Below are positions 27,956 through 36,722 of a DNA stretch of 64,000 nt, piece by piece. The translations under genes were made by a program, and so were the position numbers. The stretch lies in the NCBI RefSeq assembly GCF_900636825.1, contig NZ_LR134318.1, forward strand, positions 3,939,501-4,003,500, written 5' to 3'. The notes under the pieces were generated by a model. That model worked only from the letters and a program-made list of their open reading frames with translations. It made no database searches and was not told the origin of the DNA. Each line of letters opens with the position of its first letter. Within the stretch, counting starts at the first letter, position 1. Source of the stretch: Pseudomonas fluorescens (GTDB lineage: Bacteria; Pseudomonadota; Gammaproteobacteria; Pseudomonadales; Pseudomonadaceae).

Positions 27956-29326
27956 TTAATCTATCTCGTCAGCCAAGGTTGGCTGTGGCCCGGGTTCATC
28001 TCTTTGAGGTGGTTCACGCAGAATTCGCCCCAGTACCCAAAAACTTACCCCAAGCGTCAGCAGGTAGAACAACAGGATGAACCAGGTTGAACCGATCACT
28101 TGCTGTCGAGACACCGATGACAAACTGTCAGCCGTGCGCAGCAAGCCGTAGACAGTGAAGGGCTGACGACCAACTTCGGTTACTACCCAGCCACTCAACA
28201 TTGCCAACAATCCGCCTGGGGCCATGAGCACACACGTCCGAAGCATCCAACGCGAGTCGTATAAGCGCCGTCGCCATCGGAGCACCAAACTGGCTAGCCC
28301 CTGCACCGCCATCAATAGGCCCAAACCGACCATTATTCGGAAAGCGAAAAAAACCGTAGGTACTGGCGGGATGTCTTCACGCGGGAATTCGTCCAGCGCG
28401 GCGATCGTGCTAGTCAAATCATGGTGCAGGTACAGCGACCCTATGCGTGGAATCGCCAACTCCCAATTGTTTCGCCGCTCAGCCATGTCAGGAATGGCGA
28501 ATAAGCGTAATGGCTCCCCTTCGCCTTCTGAAGGTCGCGTCCAGGAACCTTCGATGGCTGCTACTTTTTGCGGTTGAACCTTGAGGCTGTGCCGACCATG
28601 AAGATCCCCGACTACAATTTGCAGTGGTATGAGCAAAACAATCGCCCACAGCGCCATCGAGTATGTAAGCCGTGCTCGCCGATTCTCGTGTGTACGTAAT
28701 AATTGCCAAGCGCTGATACCGGCCACCAGTGTGGCCGTGCCGAGCAATGTGGCCAACGTCATATGCACTAGCCGATACGGGAACGACGGATTGAATATGA
28801 TTGCCCACCAATCTTCGGCAATGAATCGGCCGTCGGTGCTTATTGAATAGCCGGCAGGTGTGTGCATCCAAGAATTGGCTGAAAGGATCCAGAACGCGCT
28901 GCACAAGGATCCAAAGGCTACCGCGCAGGTAGCAAAAAAATGCAGACGAGGGCCTACTTTCTTCAATCCGAATAGCATTATGCCAAGAAAGCCAGCTTCT
29001 ATAAAAAAAGCGGCCAAGACTTCGTAGAACATCAGTGGGCCGATAATATCGCCCGCCAAGACCGAAAGACGTGACCAATTGAGCCCGAATTGATACTCAA
29101 GAATAAGACCCGAGGATGTGCCCACGACCACCGTGAGAGCAAAGATTTTTAGCCAGTAACGATAGGCATCAATATATGTTTTCCGCCCACGCAATAGCCA
29201 GACAGCCTCAAGCACCATTAGAAAATTGGCCAAGCCTATCGTGAGCGCTGCGAACACAATATGAAAACTGATGGTAATCGCGAACTGAGCTCGCGCTGCC
29301 ATCAATGCCGAATCAACCTCGACCAT
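27956..29326 (-). CDS. cioA: Cytochrome bd-type quinol oxidase subunit I
   Basis: 456 residues from the ATG at 29326, which has GGGGAG eight bases upstream; an in-frame GTG lies three codons before. The heme-ligand His is in TISFHIVFAAL, the glutamates are in FEVLAAFFIEAG-type sequence (EVLAAFFIEAGFLG), and the second His is in PYRLVHMTLATLLG. The quinol-loop signature GWVVTEVGRQPF is present with Phe where E. coli CydA has Trp. The Q loop is short, as in the cyanide-insensitive (CioA) subfamily. It forms an operon with subunit II. Confidence 0.92.
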   Translation of the reverse strand: MVEVDSALMAARAQFAITISFHIVFAALTIGLANFLMVLEAVWLLRGRKTYIDAYRYWLKIFALTVVVGTSSGLILEYQFGLNWSRLSVLAGDIIGPLMFYEVLAAFFIEAGFLGIMLFGLKKVGPRLHFFATCAVAFGSLCSAFWILSANSWMHTPAGYSISTDGRFIAEDWWAIIFNPSFPYRLVHMTLATLLGTATLVAGISAWQLLRTHENRRARLTYSMALWAIVLLIPLQIVVGDLHGRHSLKVQPQKVAAIEGSWTRPSEGEGEPLRLFAIPDMAERRNNWELAIPRIGSLYLHHDLTSTIAALDEFPREDIPPVPTVFFAFRIMVGLGLLMAVQGLASLVLRWRRRLYDSRWMLRTCVLMAPGGLLAMLSGWVVTEVGRQPFTVYGLLRTADSLSSVSRQQVIGSTWFILLFYLLTLGVSFWVLGRILREPPQRDEPGPQPTLADEID

Positions 29327-29707
29327 GCAGTCCACTCCCCGACCACAAACCGCAATTAGCTGACCTCAACATACCGTCGAAGCATAGATTGCCATTGGCA
29401 ATGGAAGCGAAGGACATGGGTATTTTCCAACAAGATTATTCGTCAGTTGACTCGTCTCGATCCTAAAAAATTCCAAAAAACGGGGTTCGGCTAGAATCTC
29501 GCTCCGTAAAGCCGCTCAGTGATGCAGGCCGAGACTTGGCTGATGATCTCCAGCGTTCAGTAGCCCAACCCGCTCCCTTTCTAGATCATTCCGGCATCCC
29601 GCAATCAATGCGACCGTCAGTGATGGCGAAATCAGCATTAGCGACTACCATGAACGTTGAGAGACGAACTGGTGCGAGCCATTATTCAGCGAGCAGAGGT
29701 AATGCAG
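29327..29707. other. Intergenic stretch
   Basis: Divergent promoter region between cioA and the second DUF2934 gene. No clear Anr box (TTGAT-N4-ATCAA) was seen by eye, nor any other gene. Confidence 0.4.
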
Positions 29708-29935
29708 ATGGATGAGCAAGAAATTCGAGAGGCTGCGTATCGCTTGTGGGAAAAGCAGGGCAAGCCTCAAGGACAAGAGCTGGAGCACTGGTTTACTGCT
29801 GAAAAAACGGGAGATAAGGAGGATTCGTCTAAACCAGCTTCCGAGCTCAAACTTAGTGACGTAGACCCTAAGTCGGTTGCAAATAATACAAATGATAATC
29901 TGAAGTCCAAAAAGCAAAAGGCACGTAAGGCATAA
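29708..29935 (+). CDS. DUF2934 small protein, paralog
   Basis: 75 residues, MDEQEIREAAYRLWEKQGKP and HWFTAEK, nearly identical to the first 30 residues of the protein at 20269. The tail differs: acidic, then a Lys-rich end KSKKQKARKA. AGAGGT seven bases before supports this ATG over the one six bases upstream. Two copies 9.4 kb apart suggest a local duplication of the conserved head with rapid change of the tail. Function unknown. Confidence 0.88.
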   Translation: MDEQEIREAAYRLWEKQGKPQGQELEHWFTAEKTGDKEDSSKPASELKLSDVDPKSVANNTNDNLKSKKQKARKA

Positions 29936-30537
29936 ATCAAAAGTGAAAATACCCGGCTTGTAAAAATCACCCGATAGCGTACAGCTTGTGCGTTATCGTT
30001 TGCATGACTAAGTAACGTTTGAATCATGTACTTCTTCACTCCACCTCGGCTTGGGAATATCGTTGACCGCCTCGGCCATGAGTTACTTTCTCTCGCTCAG
30101 GTCAATAAAATATTATTTTAAATACGCCTCCGCGAGCCTGAAAAGTCATATTGTCGCTCTCCAGCCATGAAAGATTTTACCTGCACAACAACGGCATGAT
30201 CGCTGCAGATGGATGAAATTAAAAGTCTGACTAAACCGTATCCCTAGCCGCTGTCCTTTTATTCTAATAACCTATACCGCTTTTAACTGAAGCTCTGATT
30301 CGGCAAACAATACCAAGAAGCTGAGCGATCCACTATCAAACTAAACCTTCGACCGCATCCTGCTTATAGTGTATGACAAGTCCACTTTTAATTAAATTTC
30401 TTCATAGCAACAATTCTGGAAGTATCTTCCACCAGTCTTTTCCAAATTGATCAATGGGTTCCGATGGCGACGTTCATGGCTCCTACATCGATGGCGTCGC
30501 GCGCCATGGTAATATTGACGATGTTGCATTTTGATGG
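29936..30537. other. Intergenic stretch without a supported gene
   Basis: About 600 AT-leaning bases. No open frame with a recognised family; the only clear structure is the hairpin at the right end (30538-30568). Confidence 0.45.
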
Positions 30538-30568
30538 TTTCAAGCCCTGCGCAGAGCAGGGCTTGAAA
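30538..30568. terminator. 13-bp perfect hairpin downstream of the KGG gene
   Basis: TTTCAAGCCCTGC and GCAGGGCTTGAAA flank a 5-base loop, 16 bases after the stop of the KGG gene on the minus strand. The stem itself ends in A/T runs, giving short T tracts on both strands, so it can act as a terminator in either direction. Confidence 0.65.
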
Positions 30569-30583
30569 ATGTGTCATACAGCA

Positions 30584-30958
30584 TTACGATTTATTTCCTC
30601 CGCCGTGGCTATTTTGTCCACCTTTCTTTCCCGCTTCCGATGCTTTCTGAGGGTCATCAGCAAAATTACTACCGCGACCGCTTCCTTGAGTGCCACCGGA
30701 GGAGCTAGCATCGTTGGACTGACGCCCACCTCCGTGGCTAGCTTCGCCGCCCTTTTTACCCGCTTCTGAAGCACGCTCTGGGTCGTTGGCAAAATTTCCA
30801 CCTGACGCTTGCCCGCCTTTACGCCCAGCTTCGGAAGCGCGTTCTGGATCATTGGCAAAATTGCCTTCTGATGCTTGTCCACCTTTACGCCCGGTTTCGG
30901 AAGCTTTTTCAGGATCATTCGCGAAATTGCCTGGATTGTTATTTCCGGTATTAGCCAT
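30584..30958 (-). CDS. KGG-repeat stress protein with four repeats
   Basis: 124 residues built from four repeats of about 21 residues: GNFANDPEKASETGRKGGQA, GNFANDPERASEAGRKGGQA, GNFANDPERASEAGKKGGEA and SNFADDPQKASEAGKKGGQN, with a Gly/Ser/His linker before the last. This is the con-10/YciG-type stress-induced family: very hydrophilic, probably disordered, and linked to desiccation or osmotic protection. AGGTG shortly before the ATG supports the start. A one-repeat relative lies at 13507-13671. RpoS-type control is likely from family knowledge, not shown here. Confidence 0.93.
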   Translation of the reverse strand: MANTGNNNPGNFANDPEKASETGRKGGQASEGNFANDPERASEAGRKGGQASGGNFANDPERASEAGKKGGEASHGGGRQSNDASSSGGTQGSGRGSNFADDPQKASEAGKKGGQNSHGGGNKS

Positions 30959-31701
30959 TTCTGTTCACCTATTTCGTTTATGGATACAAGCGCGTTGGCT
31001 CGTCTAACTCAGAAAATCCAGACAGCTGAAAGTTTGCACCAAAATCTGCCGACTCGACGAACGGAGCTTGGATACGGGTTCCCTGAAATATCATTTCGTG
31101 TGACCAGCGGCTAAAAAATAAAACACGCTGGGCCACGCTTCAATAAGCAGGCAACGAACGAAATATGCGTCGTTTTGATTTTATGTCTTTCAAAACACCT
31201 AAAATTGTTTCCTTCATAGAAACCAGCTGAAAATTTACAAACGCCATGAGTGCATCTATTTCTGGCTGTGCCAGCTCCAAAGTTAGAGGTACAGAATTTG
31301 GCTTACGCATAAGCGCTAAAAACTCAAATTTTGTTAGTGACGCAACGGTCTATGCGATTGACAAGTTGCGACCGCATCAATGGATGCCTAATCCGATTGT
31401 GAATTCCTAATATCCAAGGGTAGATTCATCACCTATCTTCCAGCGTACATGTACGGTGCTGGATCGGACGCGAGCCGGCATCACTACGGCCGCTTATGCT
31501 GGAGAAGCTCATGGCATATGGTCGACTCTAAAACCAGTTCGTCATCTGGGCTCAGGTTGACTGAACGATTGGGGTTCGGCTCACGTCTAATTGAGTGCGG
31601 GCCGGCTGCGCAACTTAGCGGAAGCTAGCCTGACTTTAAAGAGACTGGGTCAAATGCATTGTTTGAACTCCCCTTAATTTTTCGTAGAGTGAATAGTTAG
31701 C
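30959..31701. other. Intergenic stretch without a supported gene
   Basis: About 740 bases. Open frames are short and without family signature. It contains promoters for the divergent KGG and receiver genes by position only. Confidence 0.45.
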
Positions 31702-32046
31702 ATGACGCGCATATACATCGTGGAAGACGAAATGCCGCTGGCTATGCTGGTAGAGGATATGGTTATTGACTTGGGTCATGAGGTCGTTGGCATGAGTCAG
31801 CGCCTGGACGAAGCCCTTATCGCTGCCGATACTATTGAGTGCGATCTCGCCATTCTTGATATCAATCTCAACGGGGAGCTTTCATTTCCCGTCGCAAGGA
31901 AACTGGTCAGTAGGCGCATCACCATAATATTTGCTAGCGGCTGTGGCGCAGCGGCTTTGGAGAGCGATTTTCTGAAGGCCACGTTAATCAACAAGCCATT
32001 TTCGATGGCTCAGCTCGGCGACGCGATAGAGCGTAATATCGCGTAA
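31702..32046 (+). CDS. Single-domain response regulator (receiver)
   Basis: 114 residues forming one receiver domain: VEDE at 7-10, phospho-acceptor Asp53 in LAILDINLNGE, the conserved Ser/Thr in FASGCG and Lys in INKPFSM near 98. This ILDINLNGE type is found in small receivers paired with HWE/PAS kinases and often controls a kinase by phosphate transfer. No output domain is present. Its start follows GTGAATAG, a weak ribosome site, but the domain begins directly after the ATG. No kinase is adjacent. Confidence 0.9.
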   Translation: MTRIYIVEDEMPLAMLVEDMVIDLGHEVVGMSQRLDEALIAADTIECDLAILDINLNGELSFPVARKLVSRRITIIFASGCGAAALESDFLKATLINKPFSMAQLGDAIERNIA

Positions 32047-32373
32047 GTATCGGCCTGATTTAAACAGCTCGGTATTTCTCCGCTCCCGCAGATGTCGTGT
32101 TTCGCCTTGGGTCTTACCAAACCAGACCGCCTGCGGCAGCAAGCGTCGGCTTATTACATCTTCAAAAGATGGCGATTGCACCGCCAGTTCCAACGCTCTG
32201 CCAAGGTAGGCCGAGTACCAAAGCCTGAAGCTGCTCGGTATCCAGTCCCACCTCGCAACCTTATCGAATGCCTGGCTAATGAAACCTGCCCTGGTTCAAC
32301 CGCCGTGCCGTCAGCCCAAACGCCGATCCTTCGTATGCCTGCCCTTTCCTGTGATTGGCGCGACGAATGAGGC
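32047..32373. other. Intergenic stretch
   Basis: Converging ends of the receiver gene and a small minus-strand gene. Overlapping short frames exist on both strands without a family signature; nothing is supported. Confidence 0.4.
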
Positions 32374-32664
32374 CTATGCCACATTCTTTTCAGTAGGCTT
32401 GAGGCCGATGGCGACTCGCCTTGCACATCCTACGCCCCACGCTAAAGCACGAGTCATTGATTCACCTGGCCTGGAATCAACCGCCTCTTCATGCAAAGCC
32501 ATTCCGCTTGATGCATACACTCCAATGAACATCTGCGTATGTCCCATAGGCGACAGCCTCACCTGAACATCGATAAAGGTGCCGTCATCCAACGTCTCGT
32601 CGTGTATCCGGTGGTGGAGTGTCGGATCAGCCCATTGCCAGAATACGTCTCCGCGAATTCGCAT
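32374..32664 (-). CDS. Small hypothetical protein
   Basis: 96 residues, MRIRGDVFWQWADPTLHHRI ... TFIDVQVRLSPMGHTQMFIG, VYASSGMALHEEAVDSRPGE and MTRALAWGVGCARRVA. GGAGG eight bases before this ATG supports it over 16 extra upstream codons. It is soluble and well patterned, with alternating strands and one helix, reminiscent of small Pseudomonas proteins that share an 'ALAWG..RA' end. No family named. DUF488 lies upstream on the same strand. Confidence 0.7.
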   Translation of the reverse strand: MRIRGDVFWQWADPTLHHRIHDETLDDGTFIDVQVRLSPMGHTQMFIGVYASSGMALHEEAVDSRPGESMTRALAWGVGCARRVAIGLKPTEKNVA

Positions 32665-32828
32665 GCCATGCCCTCCTACGACTTTACTCTTGTATGCCAA
32701 AGAGCTGACCATAGCGCAGAGACGCGGTGACGCAACGGATAGTTTTTAGATAGATGCAAAATCGGATGGTTGGCCACCCGGATCCTGCACATGGCTGGAG
32801 ATACTGCACAGTTTTGAGCTCTGCTTTT

Positions 32829-33371
32829 CTATTTCGATCGAGGGTATGAGAGTTTAAAGCCAGATGCTTCGGCAGAAGGATTAAGTACCGCCCTCGTAGA
32901 TTTGCCGATGTCCATGATGTGGAACATTTCAAGCTCTCGGATCAGTAGGTAGTCGGCGACTATTCGACGATGGCATCGCCACCAAACGGCCTCGGAGCAC
33001 ATGATGGCGCAGCGCTTGGTGTCGCTCAGCTCCAACAACTGGCGCAACCCCTGTTCAAATTCGTCCGAGAGGGCGTAATCAGCATAGTTATGGAAGCTTC
33101 GATTATCCCAGAACGCATTGACCTCATCCGGGACGGTTTTCGATTTCTTGCGTAATCCACCTAGAGCTGCAATCTGGTAATGCAAGATGTCTGATTGGGC
33201 TAGTAGCTCAGGAAGGACATCCAGGTTGTATTGAGGATTCGTCCGGGAGCGTGGGACAGTCCGAATGTCCACCACAGCGTTGACATCAAAGCTCTGCAAC
33301 ATTTGGACGAAGACGTCGATTGGCTTGGTCGAATGACCCACAGTGAAAATCACCCTGCTCTCCCTGCTCAT
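32829..33371 (-). CDS. DUF488 family protein
   Basis: 180 residues from the ATG at 33371, which has GAGG eight bases upstream (the frame extends seven codons). VIFTVGHSTKPIDVFVQMLQ, VVDIRTVPRSRTNPQYN, LGGLRK and the block CAIMCSEAVWWRCHRRIVAD are the conserved DUF488 motifs; the Cys and RCHR residues suggest nucleotide or metal chemistry, but no activity is established. The C-terminal part carries less of the family pattern. Possibly cotranscribed with the small gene 164 bases downstream. Confidence 0.9.
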   Translation of the reverse strand: MSRESRVIFTVGHSTKPIDVFVQMLQSFDVNAVVDIRTVPRSRTNPQYNLDVLPELLAQSDILHYQIAALGGLRKKSKTVPDEVNAFWDNRSFHNYADYALSDEFEQGLRQLLELSDTKRCAIMCSEAVWWRCHRRIVADYLLIRELEMFHIMDIGKSTRAVLNPSAEASGFKLSYPRSK

Positions 33372-33871
33372 CCTTTCGTCCTCAATGGTCAAAAACAGAA
33401 ATGCAATCGCTCCGAATCATTTTCGATGCTCTCGCATGGAATCTTCCGAGTTGCCGGCTAAATGCTTTCACAGCTTAGCAGCCGATAATCCATAAAGCCG
33501 TCTAATCCATTCTGTCGCTCGTTCTGAAATCGGATGCAGTTAGCACCCGATACTCCAGTACCGCCCTTGTTTTAGCCAATGTGGTTAATTCTTTTTTCGA
33601 CGGCTTTCTCCCTGGCCCCTTCGTTCGTTCAGCGCTCTCGGCTGCGTGCTAAGTTTCAGGCCATGTGCCCGCCCCATCGCCCGTGTTGACGATGCCAATC
33701 GCTATCGTAAAGCTAACGTAGCAGATAGCTACTGGTGACTTTCCGCCGCTCGCTCACTATCAGACAGACCTATGATATGAGCGGGCTTCTCGTCTACCCC
33801 ATCGGGGTCAATCGACCAATATTGGATGTAGATCGCGATCTCTAGGATATCCAGTTGAGCCTGCAATGGGA
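33372..33871. other. Intergenic stretch without a supported gene
   Basis: About 500 bases. No open frame above 60 codons with a credible start, and no strong repeat seen. Confidence 0.45.
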
Positions 33872-34492
33872 TCAACAACGAGGCTCTGGCTCTGATTTCG
33901 CAGCGGTATTGCTTGCCCCGAACTCTTCAGAAATCACTTTGCCGGCGATTTGCGCCACCGTTATCAAGCGATTGCGGGACATGCCGCTGCAGGCCGCAGC
34001 CGACAGCCCACGCAAAGTGATGAGCAGGTAGTCAGTCAGGGCTTGCGCAGCGACGGGGCAAGCCTGATCAAGGTAGCAGCGGATCGTCTGGATTCCGGCA
34101 TCGCCCAGTTTCTCAGCCATGTTTCGAGCGATCGGATCATCCGCACGCATGCCTTCTGTGATCAAGCAGCCACGCAAAGTGCTATCTCTTCCGTACTGCT
34201 TCGCAGCCGCGACCAATAACGACGCCAGCGCTTCTGCCGGTGGTCGATCCAATGTCAGTAGTTTGTCCACAGGTAGCGCGTTTGCGCCGGCGTAGCGATG
34301 CATTGCCCGCTCGAACAGCTCGGCCTTGCTGCCGTAGGCGGCGTAGAAGCTCGGGGGTTTGATGTTCATGGCCTGGGTCAGGTCGGACAAGCTGACCGCG
34401 TCAAACCCACGTTGATGAAACAGTGCCTGAGCGATGGCGATCCCTTGCTCGCGGTCGAAGGCAGGGCGGCGCTGCCGGGTTTTTTCGTTCAT
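33872..34492 (-). CDS. TetR/AcrR family repressor
   Basis: 206 residues from MNEKTRQRRPAFDREQGIAI. The N-terminal helix-turn-helix reads QALFHQRGFDAVSLSDLTQA then MNIKPPSFYAAYGSKAELFE, typical of TetR proteins; the C-terminal all-helical domain holds the ligand pocket, and CLITEGM with the Cys resembles the group controlling reductases. It is divergent from the SDR gene at 34652. Two matching palindromes lie in the shared 159-base gap, so it very probably represses both itself and the SDR. Confidence 0.93.
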   Translation of the reverse strand: MNEKTRQRRPAFDREQGIAIAQALFHQRGFDAVSLSDLTQAMNIKPPSFYAAYGSKAELFERAMHRYAGANALPVDKLLTLDRPPAEALASLLVAAAKQYGRDSTLRGCLITEGMRADDPIARNMAEKLGDAGIQTIRCYLDQACPVAAQALTDYLLITLRGLSAAACSGMSRNRLITVAQIAGKVISEEFGASNTAAKSEPEPRC

Positions 34493-34520
34493 GGCTGTCT
34501 CACTCTGTCGAGGCAACAAC

Positions 34521-34536
34521 TGTAGCGACCGCTACA
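34521..34536. promoter_or_regulatory. TetR operator 1
   Basis: TGTAGCGACCGCTACA: two 7-base arms TGTAGCG and CGCTACA around a 2-base centre, 28 bases before the repressor start. The same pattern recurs exactly 50 bases away (see 34571), giving the joint form TKTAGYGAYCGCTAMA. Placement between divergent repressor and SDR genes is the classical TetR layout. Confidence 0.8.
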
Positions 34537-34570
34537 ACCGATATCAATCGCAACCAGAAAGAATGACTCA

Positions 34571-34586
34571 TTTAGTGATCGCTAAA
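34571..34586. promoter_or_regulatory. TetR operator 2
   Basis: TTTAGTGATCGCTAAA, a near-perfect 16-base palindrome with one arm mismatch, matching operator 1 at the shared positions. The 50-base spacing is close to five helical turns, so two repressor dimers could sit on the same face. A weaker third match (12 of 16) lies at 34612-34627, just before the SDR leader. Confidence 0.75.
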
Positions 34587-34651
34587 AAGGTTGTAGATGG
34601 AGGAGAATCTATATAGTGTTTACTACATAAATTCTCAACAAGGTATTCCTC

Positions 34652-35392
34652 ATGCAATTCAAAAACAAAGTTGTTCTGGTCACCGGTGGCTCTTCAGGCC
34701 TCGGCTTCGCGATTGCCGAAGCGTTTGCCAGCCAGGGCGCCACTCTAGTCATCACCGGGCGTCGCCAGCTTCAGCTCGACGACGCTGTGAGTCGCCTTGG
34801 TGAGCAGGCGTCCGCCGTATGCACAGATATCTCGAGCCCCGCCGACCTTGCTGGGCTGTTCAGCCACATGCACGCGGTTCATGGCCGTATCGATGTGCTG
34901 ATTGCCAACGCCGGGATAGGTCTGGTCGAGCCTCTGGGAGCAATCACCGAAGCAGGCTTCGATAGGGTTTTCACGACCAACGTCAAAGGCACGACCTTCA
35001 CTGTGCAAGGCGCGCTACCGTTGATGAGCAAGGGGAGCAGCATCGTCATCATCGGCTCGACGGCCTCGATCAATCCCGGCCCCGGGTTAAGCGCCTACGG
35101 AGCCACCAAGGCCGCGCTGAGGGCGCTGGTGCGCAGCTGGATTCTGGATATCAAAGGTTCGGATGTCCGTATCAACCTGCTTAGTCCCGGCCCGGTGAAC
35201 ACCCAGTCCCTGCGCGATGTGCTTGGCGAAAACGCGCGGCAGATGATTGATGTCCTCAGCGAGAAAAGCACACTCGGCCGGATCGGCGAAGCACGAGAGA
35301 TCGGCCAGGCCGCGCTCTTCCTTGCAAGCGATGCATCAAGCTATATCAACGGCGTCGAGCTATTCGTCGACGGTGGCGCGTCCCAGATCTAG
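34652..35392 (+). CDS. SDR oxidoreductase controlled by divergent TetR
   Basis: 246 residues, a compact classical SDR: VTGGSSGLGFAIAEAFASQG, NAGIG, IIGSTASINPG with the catalytic Ser, YGATKAAL with Tyr and Lys, and the SPGPVNT block. No extra domains. It is probably an inducible NAD(P)H reductase acting on a xenobiotic or aldehyde/ketone whose ligand also inactivates the repressor; that is inferred from the layout. AAGGT lies about ten bases before the ATG. Confidence 0.93.
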   Translation: MQFKNKVVLVTGGSSGLGFAIAEAFASQGATLVITGRRQLQLDDAVSRLGEQASAVCTDISSPADLAGLFSHMHAVHGRIDVLIANAGIGLVEPLGAITEAGFDRVFTTNVKGTTFTVQGALPLMSKGSSIVIIGSTASINPGPGLSAYGATKAALRALVRSWILDIKGSDVRINLLSPGPVNTQSLRDVLGENARQMIDVLSEKSTLGRIGEAREIGQAALFLASDASSYINGVELFVDGGASQI

Positions 35393-35470
35393 AAGGGCAG
35401 TGAGTAGCCACGTGAAGTTAATAGCCAGCTGCACTAGAGCCGATTCGTCGGCATTTTATGGAGTTACATG

Positions 35471-35881
35471 ATGAGCGATTTTGCTGGTTCGGCAATAGAT
35501 CATATAGGCATTGGTGTTTCGGACATCTCGCATGCTCAAGCCTTCTACGATTTAGTGCTCAGGCCACTGGGGATAACCTTGGTGATGAACATTGCGGCCG
35601 ATCCTCCAGATTCAAAGCCTAGACGGCTGGGGTTTGGTTCTGCAGGAAAGCCATTTCTTTGGTTGCATGCCGCGCCCGTTCCCAGTCATGGGGCGCACGT
35701 AGCACTCATTGCGCAGAGCCGTGAGGCGGTCAACGCTTTTCATGCGGCTGGCATAGCTGCTGGCGGACAAGACAATGGAGCGCCCGGCATTAGGGCTCAT
35801 TACCACGCCAGTTATTACGCAGCTTATGTGCTGGCACCTGACGGAGCGAATTTGGAAGCTGTTTGCCAAGTAACAACTTGA
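35471..35881 (+). CDS. VOC (glyoxalase/bleomycin-resistance-like) protein
   Basis: 136 residues. HIGIGVSDISHAQAFYDLVL is the classical beta-alpha-beta start of the vicinal oxygen chelate fold, repeated in the second half (HVALIAQSREAVNAFHAAGI), ending YAAYVLAPDGANLEAVCQ where the last Glu is the usual metal ligand. GGAG seven bases before supports this ATG over the one three bases earlier. It follows the SDR by about 80 bases on the same strand and may be part of the same detoxification unit. Substrate unknown. Confidence 0.9.
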   Translation: MSDFAGSAIDHIGIGVSDISHAQAFYDLVLRPLGITLVMNIAADPPDSKPRRLGFGSAGKPFLWLHAAPVPSHGAHVALIAQSREAVNAFHAAGIAAGGQDNGAPGIRAHYHASYYAAYVLAPDGANLEAVCQVTT

Positions 35882-36290
35882 TCTTCAAAGCTCACATCAG
35901 TGCGATCCGGAAACTGGACGACAATCTTCGTTCTGCCTCTTACCCCTATCCATCCGGGCCCGCCAGAACAATAGAACAGATCTGGAAGCGTCAGCACCAA
36001 TTGATGATTCTTCTACGATCTACGGTCGCATTCGTCGAATCAGTTGAAAAACTCTGGCCTGGTTCCATGGCTGATAAGTGCACGGCTGAGATGGAGATCG
36101 TTTACCTCTAGCAAAGACTGCCGGGCTCGGATTTCACCTAGCAGCTTGCGAAAAAGGTATTTTTATCCATCTTTCCCGCTAGATAATCGTATGCGTCCGC
36201 CAAGTCATCTACCCAACCCCGCAAAGGCGGGACATGGTGTGCACTTAAATTTAGGTGGGCACCAGTTCTCGCCTTTTAAGTGGGTACTTC
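35882..36290. other. Intergenic stretch before the IS66 remnant
   Basis: About 410 bases. A short plus frame (35863-36111) has no family signature. The left end of the IS66 element should lie here, but I could not recognise a terminal inverted repeat with confidence. Confidence 0.4.
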
Positions 36291-36613
36291 ATGCAGCCAA
36301 CATGCCGTTCGTATTCCAAATCCTTCAAAGCCCAGGTCATTCAAGAGTGTGCCCAACCCGGCGCATCGATTGCCAGCATCGCTCTCAGCCATAGCCTTAA
36401 CGCAAACCTCGTTCACAAATGGATTCGGGTGCAAGTGCAGAAAAGCGCGGCGCTTCAACCAGCATTCATCCCATTGCCTATGCAAACAACGGCGCTCGTA
36501 TCTTCATCGAATATCAGCGTTGAGATTCTGCACCCGCGCGGCACGTCAAAGTGAACTGGCCAACCGATAGTGCTGCCGCCTGCGCCGCTTTCCTTCGAGA
36601 CCTGTTGCGATGA
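36291..36613 (+). pseudogene. tnpA: IS66-family tnpA with frameshift
   Basis: MQPTCRSYSKSFKAQVIQEC then AQPGASIASIALSHSLNANL, VHKWIR is the IS66 TnpA helix-turn-helix start. The reading frame ends early at RGTSK, while the expected C terminus (HVKVNWPTDSAAACAAFLRD, LLR) continues in another frame to a TGA at 36611-36613. A one-base change near 36540 explains this. The stop overlaps the tnpB ATG, the usual IS66 coupling. Confidence 0.85.
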
Positions 36614-36705
36614 TCCGCATCGACGCCATCTGGCTCGCTACCGAGCCCATGGACATGCGTGCCGGCACTGAAACTGCGCTGGCCAGGGTGATCGCGGTCT
36701 TACCC
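36610..36705 (+). pseudogene. tnpB: IS66-family tnpB, truncated after about 32 codons
   Basis: MIRIDAIWLATEPMDMRAGT then ETALARVIAV matches the start of IS66 TnpB. Similarity stops abruptly near 36705; the following bases belong to the end of an unrelated minus-strand gene. tnpC, the DDE transposase, is absent, so the element is dead. It marks the left side of the island that ends at the integrase. Confidence 0.85.
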
Positions 36706-36722
36706 GGACGCTTACGGTTACT

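Noticed and set aside
36291..36705. Functional IS66 transposon
   Set aside because: tnpA is frameshifted, tnpB truncated, tnpC and recognisable ends absent.
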